Positions 1 through 5,540 of a DNA stretch of 5,540 nt are shown piece after piece (the stretch's first letter is position 1; each line of letters begins with the position of its first letter). The position numbers and the translations under genes were made by a program. The stretch is taken from NCBI GenBank assembly GCA_002451155.1, contig DKBG01000348.1, positions 3,305 through 8,844 of the forward strand, written 5' to 3'. The stretch is from Ignavibacteria bacterium UBA6906 (GTDB lineage: Bacteria; Bacteroidota; Ignavibacteria; UBA10030; UBA6906). The notes under the pieces are model-generated. The model was not told the DNA's origin and searched no databases. It saw nothing but the letters and a program-made list of their open reading frames with translations.

Positions 1-900
1 CCGCTTGCCTATCTGGCCGGGTCCTGGTCGGCGGCGATATTCCTGCAGGTTGTGTTCCGGCTCCGATTCGGCCCTCTCAGCTTCGGGTTCCGGCCGGCCT
101 ATCTGGTCCGCATCCTGAAAGAGAATGTGCCGGTGGGTGCAGCCATGCTGCTCGGCCAATCAACGGTCAATCTGCCGCCGCTCCTGCTTGGCGCTATCAC
201 GGGTGCCGCAGCAGTCGGAACTCTGACAGCCGCCCTGAAGCTCGCCCTGGTCTTTCTTGCGTTCGACCGGCTCCTCAACAGTCTTCTCCTCCCGAGCATT
301 ACACGCTACCTTTCCGGCCATGGAGGAGAACCGGAGTTGTTCGTGCGGGTGGTGCTCAAAATCGTTCTGGTGTCAGTTCTCCCTCTTGTCATCGCCGGTA
401 TCTTCCTTTCGCCTCATCTCGTCGCCATTGTGTACGGGCCCGGCTATGGTGACAGCGTACGGCAGCTGCAGGTTCTGATGGGGTATGTCGGCCTCACTAT
501 ACTGAACTCCGTATTCGTCTCCCTCCTCGTCGGATCCGGAAGGACAAAGGAGTACCTGGCTGTATCAACCGTTGGAGCGCTGATCCTCCTGATCCTTCTC
601 GCCATTCTCATCCCGCTCCTCGAGGGGGTAGGTGCAGCGCTCTCGGTCTGTTTGAGTGAGCTGGTACTGACACTGCTGACGGCGCGGGTTGCCTCAACAC
701 TCGGTGTTCTTCCCGGGGCCTCTCAGCTCTGGAAACCCGTCAGCGCCGGGCTCATCATGATGTCAGTCGCGGGACTTCTTTTCAGTGCTGGATCCATTGT
801 CGCGGTTGCAGGATCGTTGAGTGTATATCTGATGACGCTCGTGCTGCTCCGCGTATTTGAACCGGGTGAACTCGCATTTGTACGGGAGAAAGTGCTGTGA
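1..900 (+). CDS. MOP-superfamily oligosaccharide flippase (Wzx-like), C-terminal part, 5' end cut by window
   Basis: The reading frame is open from the first base to TGA at 898-900 and gives 299 residues. The real start lies outside the window; GTG at 52 is only an internal codon. The protein is strongly hydrophobic, with about eight or nine likely membrane helices separated by short basic loops. The motif YGPGYGDS (visible residues 145-152), followed by a helix and then GSGRTKEY (178-185), is typical of the C-terminal half of polysaccharide-biosynthesis flippases. Family members usually have about 400-480 residues and 12-14 helices, so roughly 100-180 residues are probably missing. Such proteins move undecaprenyl-diphosphate-linked oligosaccharides across the inner membrane. 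The stop codon overlaps the GTG start of the next gene by 4 nt, which places it in one operon with a deacetylase-like protein and a glycosyltransferase and supports a surface-glycan role. Substrate is unknown. Other MOP members (MurJ-like, MATE) are less likely given the neighbours. Confidence 0.85.
   Translation, partial: PLAYLAGSWSAAIFLQVVFRLRFGPLSFGFRPAYLVRILKENVPVGAAMLLGQSTVNLPPLLLGAITGAAAVGTLTAALKLALVFLAFDRLLNSLLLPSITRYLSGHGGEPELFVRVVLKIVLVSVLPLVIAGIFLSPHLVAIVYGPGYGDSVRQLQVLMGYVGLTILNSVFVSLLVGSGRTKEYLAVSTVGALILLILLAILIPLLEGVGAALSVCLSELVLTLLTARVASTLGVLPGASQLWKPVSAGLIMMSVAGLLFSAGSIVAVAGSLSVYLMTLVLLRVFEPGELAFVREKVL
884..888 (+). promoter_or_regulatory. Shine-Dalgarno for the deacetylase-like gene
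   Basis: GGGAG lies 8 nt before the GTG at 897, inside the last codons of the flippase gene. It supports GTG 897 as the start even though that codon overlaps the upstream stop. Confidence 0.6.
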
Positions 901-2456
901 ATATCCGTGCCGGACTCATTCGGCCGTCCATGGTATGGGAGCAGTTCCTGGCTCAGGAAGGGATTCCCTTCGGGGCAATCCGTGAACCAGAGGATCTTAC
1001 CCCCGAGCGCTGGAGTGTGTGCATTGTCAACGGACCGCTCGGGAAACAGCTCGCGGAAACCGTGAGCGGGTATCTCAGGGCCGGGGGAGCCGTTCTCGCC
1101 GGGGCGCGTTTCCTGCGCGGGGTCGCCGGTATCGAGACACGGCCAGAGCGCCTGGAGTATCTGGTCGGGGAGGGAACCTCCCCGTTTCCTGAACTCATGC
1201 TGATCGACCTCGGTCTGGCAGGCGAAATCCCCCGGGAGGCCGCAACGGTGCGGTCGCAATTCAACACACACTCCATTTTCGCCGGAGATTGTGGGGGAGG
1301 GGCTGCGGTGCTGCTCCCGTTTGATCCGGAATTGGCACTCGCTGACCGGCGAACAGTCGTGAAGAACTTCTTTGCCCGTCCCGAACGGCTTCCGTCCGAG
1401 CGGGTCTCACTGGTCTCGAAGGGCGAAGTGCGTCACCTGCTCAGGTGGAGTCTGGAGTTTTTGCATCTCCATCGGGGGATTCCCTATGTCCACCTCTGGT
1501 ATTACCCCGATCTGGCGAGAAATGTGTTCGGGTTCCGGGTGGACACCGATTTCTCCTCCAGGAGTGACATCGACGCGCTCTATGCTGTCGCCCGCTCGGC
1601 GGGTTCAGGGATGACCTGGTTCGTTGACGTGAAGAGCCATGAGCCACTCCTTCCACGCTTCGAATCGATGATAGGGCAGGAGGTCGGTGTCCATTGCTTT
1701 GACCACCGCGTCACAGATTCGCTCGAGGGCAACGTTGCGAATTTCGGAAAGGCCAAGCGCATTCTTGAAGACGCGGGATTCACCGTGCCGGGGTTTGCCG
1801 CGCCGCAGGGGGTCTGGAATCCGGCGCTTGCTGCTGCGACGGACAAACTCGGATTCACCTATTCCAGCGAATTCTCCTGGGTCTACGATTCTCTGCCCGC
1901 GCGGCCCGCGGAGATTGACCGGCTCTGGAATACTCTGCAGGTACCGGTTCATCCAATCTGCATCGGGAGCCTCAGGCGGGTCGGCTACAACGAGGCGCAG
2001 ATGCGGGAGTATTTTTCGCTTATGTTCGAATGGAAGATGGCCAGGCGTGAGCCATTGCTATTCTACCACCATCCGTCGCACCGGCATGAAGGCGTGATCG
2101 AATGGCTCTTTTCGATCGCGGAGGAACGCCGTGTCCCGCGCCTGACCCTCGGGGAGTATGCGAAATGGTGGACAGTCAGGCAGACAATCGCTCTGGAGAT
2201 TCGCTGGAACGGGAGATCCCTGGAGCTCGATATCCCGGCCGAATGCGGCCCGCGGGAAAGCGTAGGACTGAGGGTGCTGGTCGATTCCGGAAAGGAGGCG
2301 TTCGTCCCGATTACCCCGCTGGTGGATCTGGCCCAGTGCGCATGGCACCAGAAGTTTCTCTGTCTGCCTCCCTCTGACATTCGCCGGATCCGAGACGTTG
2401 ACCCGCGCCGGATGCTCGGCGACATCTATGAACGCATGACAAGGAGGTTCCGGTGA
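897..2456 (+). CDS. Divergent polysaccharide deacetylase-like (NodB/CE4 fold) protein with an extra N-terminal domain
   Basis: This gene encodes 519 residues from GTG 897, which has a good ribosome binding site and a GTGA overlap with the flippase. Residues about 205-420 resemble a NodB/CE4 domain. FRVDTDF (213-219) sits where the TFDD motif is expected. HCFDH (266-270) matches the metal-binding HxxxH motif. FAAPQGVWNP (300-309) is at the RxPxG position but has Ala instead of Arg, and LLFYHHPSH (387-395) resembles the C-terminal His motif. CE4 enzymes remove N- or O-acetyl groups from glycans using a divalent metal. The metal ligands appear retained but the rest is divergent, so activity is uncertain. 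Residues 1-150 look like a separate alpha/beta domain: the stretch from CIVNGPLG (42-49) to YLRAGGAVLAGA (59-70) recalls ThuA/class I amidotransferase-like Rossmann folds. Residues 430-519 look like a small beta-rich tail. No signal peptide is evident, so it probably acts in the cytoplasm. The product could be a glycan-modifying enzyme or a non-catalytic relative. Confidence 0.75.
   Translation: MNIRAGLIRPSMVWEQFLAQEGIPFGAIREPEDLTPERWSVCIVNGPLGKQLAETVSGYLRAGGAVLAGARFLRGVAGIETRPERLEYLVGEGTSPFPELMLIDLGLAGEIPREAATVRSQFNTHSIFAGDCGGGAAVLLPFDPELALADRRTVVKNFFARPERLPSERVSLVSKGEVRHLLRWSLEFLHLHRGIPYVHLWYYPDLARNVFGFRVDTDFSSRSDIDALYAVARSAGSGMTWFVDVKSHEPLLPRFESMIGQEVGVHCFDHRVTDSLEGNVANFGKAKRILEDAGFTVPGFAAPQGVWNPALAAATDKLGFTYSSEFSWVYDSLPARPAEIDRLWNTLQVPVHPICIGSLRRVGYNEAQMREYFSLMFEWKMARREPLLFYHHPSHRHEGVIEWLFSIAEERRVPRLTLGEYAKWWTVRQTIALEIRWNGRSLELDIPAECGPRESVGLRVLVDSGKEAFVPITPLVDLAQCAWHQKFLCLPPSDIRRIRDVDPRRMLGDIYERMTRRFR
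2441..2448 (+). promoter_or_regulatory. Consensus Shine-Dalgarno for the glycosyltransferase gene
   Basis: AAGGAGGT is a full-length match to the anti-Shine-Dalgarno end of 16S rRNA. It lies just before GTG 2453, with GGAGG ending 5 nt upstream, and sits inside the end of the preceding gene. It decides the start and suggests strong independent initiation in addition to coupling. Confidence 0.85.
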
Positions 2457-3493
2457 GAGTGACCCTCGCTGGATATCAGGCCGTCGGACTCATCTGCGGC
2501 GGACCGTTGACACAGATCCGAAAGAGCGCCGAGCAGCTTGCCGCTCTGGGGATCACCGCAACACTGTTCGATCCATGGACGCGTGCAGGACGATCGGACT
2601 TCGATCTTGTCCACCTCTTTTCCGCGGGAATCGGAACGTATCACCTTGCACGGGAGCTTCGGGAGCTCCGCGTCCCAATGGTCGTCTCCCCGATCATCTT
2701 CAGCCGGCACTCTCCGTCGTTCGTCAGGACGGGCCTCCGCGCGACGCGTGTGTTGCAGCGAACAGGCCCGGGTATCTGGTCCGACTACGCGCTGTCCGCC
2801 GATATATGTTCGTGGGCTTCGTGCGTTGCCCCGAACACCTTCGCCGAGGCGGAGCTGGTGGCGGATGGTCTCGGCGTTGATCGCGCGAAGATCCGTCATG
2901 TCCCGAACGGTGTGGAACGACGCTTCGAATTCGGTGATCCCTCTCTCTTCGTCAAAGAGTTCGGGCTGGAGAAGTTTATCCTCAATGTCGGGCATGTCGG
3001 CCCGCGTCGGAAAAACGTGCTCTCCTTGATCAGAGCACTTGGAGGAATCGATCATCCCGCCGTCATCATCGGGAGGACAACTGATGATCCGTACGCGCGG
3101 GCTTGCCGCGAGGAGGCAGCACGGCACCGCCACATCCGGTTGATCAGCAGTCTTCCGAACGACTCCCCGCTCCTTGCCTCCGCGTACGCAGCCTGCGATA
3201 CGTTCGTCCTTCCCTCGCAGTTTGAAACTCCCGGTATTGCGGCGCTCGAGGCGGGGCTTGCCGGCGCAAAGGTCGTGATCACAGACCAGGGAGGGACCCG
3301 CGAGTATTTCGGGGATTTCGCAACGTATGTCGATTATCGATCCGTGGATTCGATCCGGGCTGGCGTGATCAGCGCGCTGACTGCCCCGAAGGATTCTCGC
3401 CTCCAGGATCATATTCGCGCCAATTTTCTCTGGGAACATGTCGCGGCCCGGCTGGCGGAGGTGTACCGCGAAATCCTTGGGACCACCCGATGA
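2453..3493 (+). CDS. GT4-type glycosyltransferase (GT-B fold)
   Basis: This gene encodes 346 residues from GTG 2453, overlapping the upstream stop by GTGA. The N-terminal donor/acceptor half starts MRVTLAGYQ and has the glycine-rich GGPLTQIRKSAEQLAALG segment (16-33) typical of GT4 enzymes. The linker HVPNGVERRF (149-158) and the start of the second Rossmann domain, FILNVGHVGPRRKN (175-188, with the basic RRK expected to contact donor phosphate), are classic. The nucleotide-sugar motif EX7E is seen as E258 and E266 in FETPGIAALEA, followed by GAKVVITDQGGTREYFGD (271-288). GT4 enzymes are retaining transferases that move a sugar from a nucleotide-sugar to a lipid-linked or other acceptor, usually at the cytoplasmic face of the membrane. 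The length is a little under the usual 360-400. No membrane helix is evident. The neighbours indicate surface polysaccharide assembly; donor and acceptor cannot be told from sequence. Confidence 0.92.
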   Translation: MRVTLAGYQAVGLICGGPLTQIRKSAEQLAALGITATLFDPWTRAGRSDFDLVHLFSAGIGTYHLARELRELRVPMVVSPIIFSRHSPSFVRTGLRATRVLQRTGPGIWSDYALSADICSWASCVAPNTFAEAELVADGLGVDRAKIRHVPNGVERRFEFGDPSLFVKEFGLEKFILNVGHVGPRRKNVLSLIRALGGIDHPAVIIGRTTDDPYARACREEAARHRHIRLISSLPNDSPLLASAYAACDTFVLPSQFETPGIAALEAGLAGAKVVITDQGGTREYFGDFATYVDYRSVDSIRAGVISALTAPKDSRLQDHIRANFLWEHVAARLAEVYREILGTTR

Positions 3494-4401
3494 CAGGAGC
3501 GCCGTTGCCTGCCTCGATCCGCGAGACCGGGAACAGCCTGGCCCCGGTCTATGCCGTCCTGCTCCTCCAGTCGTTGATGGCGAGCGGAACGCATCTCGTC
3601 GCGAAAGTGGTGGTGAATGCGATCGACGCGCCGACGTTGACCCTTGTCCGCTGCCTGGTGTCTGTGCTGGGTATGGGTGTGCTCCTCCTGCTGAGCGGAG
3701 GATGGCCTTCCATCAGGAAGGAGGACTACCGCGCGGTAGCACTTCTCTCCCTTCTGGCGATTCCCGTCAACCAGTTCTTTTTCCTGTACGGAATCAGATT
3801 CACCACCGCCGCAAACGCCGCTCTCCTGTACGCGACGACCCCAGCGCTGGTGCTGGTGCTTTCACGGGTGTTCCTCCGGGAACGCATGACCACTCGCAAG
3901 ATCGTCGGTGTTGCACTTGCCTTCTTCGGAGTTCTTCTGGTAATCACGGAACGAGGTCCGGAGACGGGCATGCAATATCTGTACGGAAACGTGATCGTCT
4001 TCATCGCCGTCATTGCGTGGTCGTCGTACACGGCGTACGGGAAGCGGCTCATCGCCACGTACGGCCCGATCGGAGCCAGTTCGGTAACCCTGATCGTTGG
4101 GACAGGGATGTTTATCCCCATCGGGATTCTCCCTGCCCTCGAGTTCCCCTACGAGACGCTCACCACAGCGAACTGGCTTCAGATTCTCTACCTCGGGCTG
4201 GTGACCTCTGTTCTGGCGTATCTCCTCTGGTACTACGCGCTGGCACGACTTGAGGCGGGAAAGGTCGCACTCTTCACCAATCTTCAGCCGATTCTGACGA
4301 CCGCCCTCGCAGTGCTTCTGCTTGGCCAGCAGCTGACGGTCATGTTTGTTCTTGGCGGGATTGTCGTCCTCTGTGGCGTGGTGCTCGCGCAGTACGGGTA
4401 A
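3490..4401 (+). CDS. EamA/DMT-family transporter, ten membrane helices
   Basis: This gene encodes 303 residues with about ten hydrophobic helices (roughly 18-40, 49-69, 82-101, 107-127, 137-153, 165-184, 196-214, 228-248, 257-277, 283-300), arranged as two EamA repeats. The first repeat ends with TTPALVLVLSRVFLRERMT (116-134) and the second has NLQPILTTALAVLLLGQQLT (264-283); both match the conserved 'P...L....F..E' segment of the family. Length and topology are complete. DMT proteins export or import small metabolites such as amino acids or nucleotide-sugars in the inner membrane, and substrate cannot be inferred. ATG 3490 overlaps the glycosyltransferase stop (ATGA) and has no clear Shine-Dalgarno, so translation is probably coupled. 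An in-frame TTG at 3505 preceded by AGGAG (3495-3499) is an alternative start that would remove only five residues. Confidence 0.9.
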   Translation: MTGAPLPASIRETGNSLAPVYAVLLLQSLMASGTHLVAKVVVNAIDAPTLTLVRCLVSVLGMGVLLLLSGGWPSIRKEDYRAVALLSLLAIPVNQFFFLYGIRFTTAANAALLYATTPALVLVLSRVFLRERMTTRKIVGVALAFFGVLLVITERGPETGMQYLYGNVIVFIAVIAWSSYTAYGKRLIATYGPIGASSVTLIVGTGMFIPIGILPALEFPYETLTTANWLQILYLGLVTSVLAYLLWYYALARLEAGKVALFTNLQPILTTALAVLLLGQQLTVMFVLGGIVVLCGVVLAQYG

Positions 4402-4459
4402 CCTGGTCGAAGTGAATGCCGCCGGCCCATGCCCCCTCACCATCGTTCACGCTCACGCG

Positions 4460-4468
4460 AAAGGAGAG
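4460..4468 (+). promoter_or_regulatory. Shine-Dalgarno deciding the DUF4870 start
   Basis: AAAGGAGAG is placed so that its GGAG ends 8 nt before ATG 4475. The frame is open further upstream, but there it overlaps the transporter gene and lacks family similarity, so this site sets the start at 4475. Confidence 0.8.
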
Positions 4469-4474
4469 AACGCC

Positions 4475-4855
4475 ATGCAGGGATCTTCTCAACCCACCTC
4501 CCCGGCTGCCCCTGTCGGACAGCCGGATCAATCCAGGTGGGCAATGCTCTGCCATGCTGCATCCCTTGCAGGTTTTGCGATCCCGTTCGGGAACATCCTG
4601 GGACCACTGCTTGTGTGGATCCTCAAGAAGGATGAGATGCCCCTCGTCGACGATCAGGGAAAGGAGGCGATGAATTTCCAGATCACCATGACTCTCCTCT
4701 ACCTGTGTTCCTTTTTGCTCGTCATCCTCATGGTGGGAATTTTGTTCCTTGTGATTGCAGGCCTGCTGAGCGTGATTTTTACTGTCGTGGCGATGGTGAA
4801 AGCGAGCGAAGGGGTTGCCTACCGATATCCCTTCGCCCTCCGGCTGCTGAAGTAG
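4475..4855 (+). CDS. DUF4870 small membrane protein (Tic20-like)
   Basis: This gene encodes 126 residues from ATG 4475, chosen for its strong ribosome binding site. After a Pro/Ser/Gln-rich N-terminus (residues 2-20) comes SRWAMLCHAASLAGFAIPFGNILGPLLVWILKKDEMPLVDDQGKEAMNFQI (20-70 in all). This carries the DUF4870 hallmarks: W22, H27, PFGN (37-40), GP (43-44), the WxxKKDE loop (48-54), and DxQGKEAxNFQ (60-69). One hydrophobic segment lies at about 30-50, and a long hydrophobic stretch at about 71-107 probably makes two more. The role of DUF4870 proteins is not established; the fold is related to Tic20-like membrane proteins. The gene lies 73 nt after the transporter gene and has its own ribosome binding site, so its link to the glycan operon is unclear; they may share a transcript since no terminator is seen. 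Confidence 0.88.
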   Translation: MQGSSQPTSPAAPVGQPDQSRWAMLCHAASLAGFAIPFGNILGPLLVWILKKDEMPLVDDQGKEAMNFQITMTLLYLCSFLLVILMVGILFLVIAGLLSVIFTVVAMVKASEGVAYRYPFALRLLK

Positions 4856-4857
4856 GC

Positions 4858-4885
4858 TCCCCTGGCAGGCGTTCGGCCAGGAGGA
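4858..4885 (+). promoter_or_regulatory. Stem-loop enclosing a strong Shine-Dalgarno between DUF4870 and msrA
   Basis: CCTGGC (4861-4866) pairs perfectly with GCCAGG (4876-4881) around a 9-nt loop. TCC (4858-4860) can extend the stem with GGA (4883-4885) across one bulged A. The 3' arm contains AGGAGG (4879-4884), so folding would hide it. An alternative pairing, CAGG (4878-4881) with CCTG (4887-4890), competes with the first. No run of T follows, so it is not a standard rho-independent terminator. A regulatory role is inference. Confidence 0.35.
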
Positions 4886-4889
4886 ACCT

Positions 4890-4997
4890 GTGGGGCAGGC
4901 TCGGTGTTTAGACAAGTATGAATGGGAAGACCCTAGTTATCGGATTGATCCTGATCTGTTCGGCGGAGGCAGGATTATCTCAACGGAAGCAGAATGA
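4890..4997 (+). CDS. Possible 35-residue leader ORF overlapping the msrA start
   Basis: GTG 4890 lies 5 nt after AGGAGG (4879-4884), the best-placed start for that Shine-Dalgarno, and opens a 35-codon frame ending at TGA 4995-4997. The peptide (VGQARCLDKYEW...) is hydrophilic and resembles nothing I recognise. It overlaps the first 80 nt of msrA in another frame and ends 10 nt before an in-frame msrA ATG at 5008. It may be a translated leader or a chance frame; the Shine-Dalgarno is its only support. Confidence 0.2.
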   Translation: MGQARCLDKYEWEDPSYRIDPDLFGGGRIISTEAE

Positions 4998-5538
4998 AAG
5001 TGCGACGATGAACCAGTCCGCTGCGGCTGACACAGTGACTCTCGGTGGAGGGTGTTTCTGGTGCCTGGAGGCGGTATACGAACGGGTCCCGGGCGTGATT
5101 TCTGTCGTATCCGGCTATGCCGGCGGCAATGTGCCGGATCCCTCCTATGAACTTGTCTGTACGGGAACGACGGGGCACGCGGAGGTCGTCCAGATTTCGT
5201 TCAATCCCGCAACGATTTCCTACCAGCAGATCCTGGACCTCTTCTGGCAGGCGCACGACCCGACAACCGTGAACCGACAGGGAGCGGATGTCGGGTCCCA
5301 GTACAGGTCCATCATTTTCTACCGGAACGATGAACAGCGTCGGTTGGCAGAGCAATCAAGGAAGTTCATATCGGAATCGGGTATGTTTTCCGATCCCGTT
5401 GTAACCGAAATCGTTCCGCTGAAGGTCTTCTACAGGGCGGAGGCATATCATCAGGATTATTTTGCGAACAACCCGAACGCGCCCTACTGTCTTTTTGTCA
5501 TCACGCCCAAGCTGAAGAAACTGGACCACGCCAGGTAG
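4918..5538 (+). CDS. msrA: Peptide-methionine (S)-S-oxide reductase MsrA, predicted exported
   Basis: This gene encodes 206 residues. MsrA reduces the S-epimer of methionine sulfoxide in proteins and in the free amino acid, repairing oxidative damage, and is normally recycled by thioredoxin or a periplasmic equivalent. The signature GGCFWCLEAVY (44-54) carries the catalytic Cys46 and a second Cys49. GYAGG (66-70), TGHAEVV (85-91, with the conserved Glu89), HDPTT (113-117), GSQYRS (126-131) and EAYHQDY (175-181) are all present. YC (190-191) before FVITPKLKK supplies the likely resolving Cys191. Residues 1-22 look like a Sec signal: MNGK, a hydrophobic core TLVIGLILI, then AEA (16-18) or GLS (19-21) as a cleavage site. 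Cys14 is not in a valid lipobox (Ile at -1). An in-frame TAG at 4909-4911 limits the start to ATG 4918 or later; ATG 4918 has no close Shine-Dalgarno, and ATG 5008 would give a cytosolic form. No msrB is visible in the window. Confidence 0.93.
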   Translation: MNGKTLVIGLILICSAEAGLSQRKQNESATMNQSAAADTVTLGGGCFWCLEAVYERVPGVISVVSGYAGGNVPDPSYELVCTGTTGHAEVVQISFNPATISYQQILDLFWQAHDPTTVNRQGADVGSQYRSIIFYRNDEQRRLAEQSRKFISESGMFSDPVVTEIVPLKVFYRAEAYHQDYFANNPNAPYCLFVITPKLKKLDHAR

Positions 5539-5540
5539 GG

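Noticed and set aside
723..1276. Minus-strand open frames opposite the deacetylase-like gene
   Set aside because: They have no domain similarity or ribosome binding site, and overlap a well-supported plus-strand gene.
2507..2512. TTGACA, a perfect -35 box, inside the glycosyltransferase gene
   Set aside because: No acceptable -10 box lies 16-18 nt downstream, and it sits within coding sequence.
2426..3439. Long minus-strand open frame (337 codons) opposite the glycosyltransferase gene
   Set aside because: It is the antisense shadow of a GC-rich gene with clear GT4 motifs. Its own translation is rich in Arg, Ser, Pro and Asp with no recognisable domain or ribosome binding site.
3438..4253. 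Plus-strand open frame (271 codons) overlapping the EamA gene
   Set aside because: The translation is Arg/Pro/His/Ser-rich and low in hydrophobic structure, and the overlapping frame encodes an intact ten-helix EamA protein.
4412..4450. Inverted repeat GTGAATG / CGTTCAC after the EamA gene
   Set aside because: It is a seven-pair stem with one wobble and a 25-nt loop and no T run; too weak to call a terminator.
4346..4474. Upstream extension of the DUF4870 frame
   Set aside because: The frame is open but overlaps the EamA gene end, shows no family similarity and lacks a ribosome binding site, whereas ATG 4475 has a strong one.
4663..4672. GGAGG followed by ATG inside the DUF4870 gene
   Set aside because: The spacing is only 2 nt, and these bases encode the conserved GKEAMNF segment, so the match comes from coding constraint.
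4757..4766. Perfect palindrome GCAGGCCTGC
   Set aside because: It lies inside the DUF4870 coding region, occurs once and encodes hydrophobic residues of a membrane helix; likely chance.

Overview
The window is a gene-dense, all plus-strand stretch of about 58% GC (estimated by eye) with six protein-coding genes and almost no intergenic DNA. It looks like the chromosome of a bacterium that uses Shine-Dalgarno translation: AAGGAGGT precedes one gene and AAAGGAGAG another, and GTG starts are frequent. A Wzx-like flippase and a predicted Sec-exported MsrA would fit a Gram-negative cell. Nothing in the sequence fixes the phylum; a Bacteroidota/Chlorobi-type or uncultured environmental lineage is only a guess.

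Positions 1-4401 are the 3' part of a tightly coupled operon. It begins with the C-terminal part of an MOP-superfamily oligosaccharide flippase, cut by the left window edge. Next come a 519-residue protein with a divergent NodB/CE4 polysaccharide-deacetylase-like domain, a GT4-type glycosyltransferase and a ten-helix EamA/DMT-family transporter. Each junction is a 4-nt stop/start overlap (GTGA at 897-900, GTGA at 2453-2456, ATGA at 3490-3493). The first three genes fit cell-surface glycan production: sugar addition by the glycosyltransferase, possible deacetylation or glycan recognition by the CE4-like protein, and export of lipid-linked units by the flippase. The EamA protein is translationally tied to them, but its substrate cannot be read from sequence.

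Positions 4402-5538 hold two apparently unrelated genes. One is a 126-residue DUF4870 membrane protein with its own strong ribosome binding site. The other is an MsrA peptide-methionine (S)-S-oxide reductase with an N-terminal export signal. The 73-nt gap (4402-4474) holds the DUF4870 ribosome binding site. The 62-nt gap (4856-4917) holds a stem-loop that contains a strong Shine-Dalgarno sequence oddly far from the msrA start. No convincing rho-independent terminator or sigma-70 promoter was seen.

I see no RNA genes, CRISPR arrays, insertion sequences or attachment sites. Most of the window is ordinary. The parts most worth a second look are the divergent deacetylase-like protein and the unusual msrA leader. 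I do not see a clear undescribed system here.
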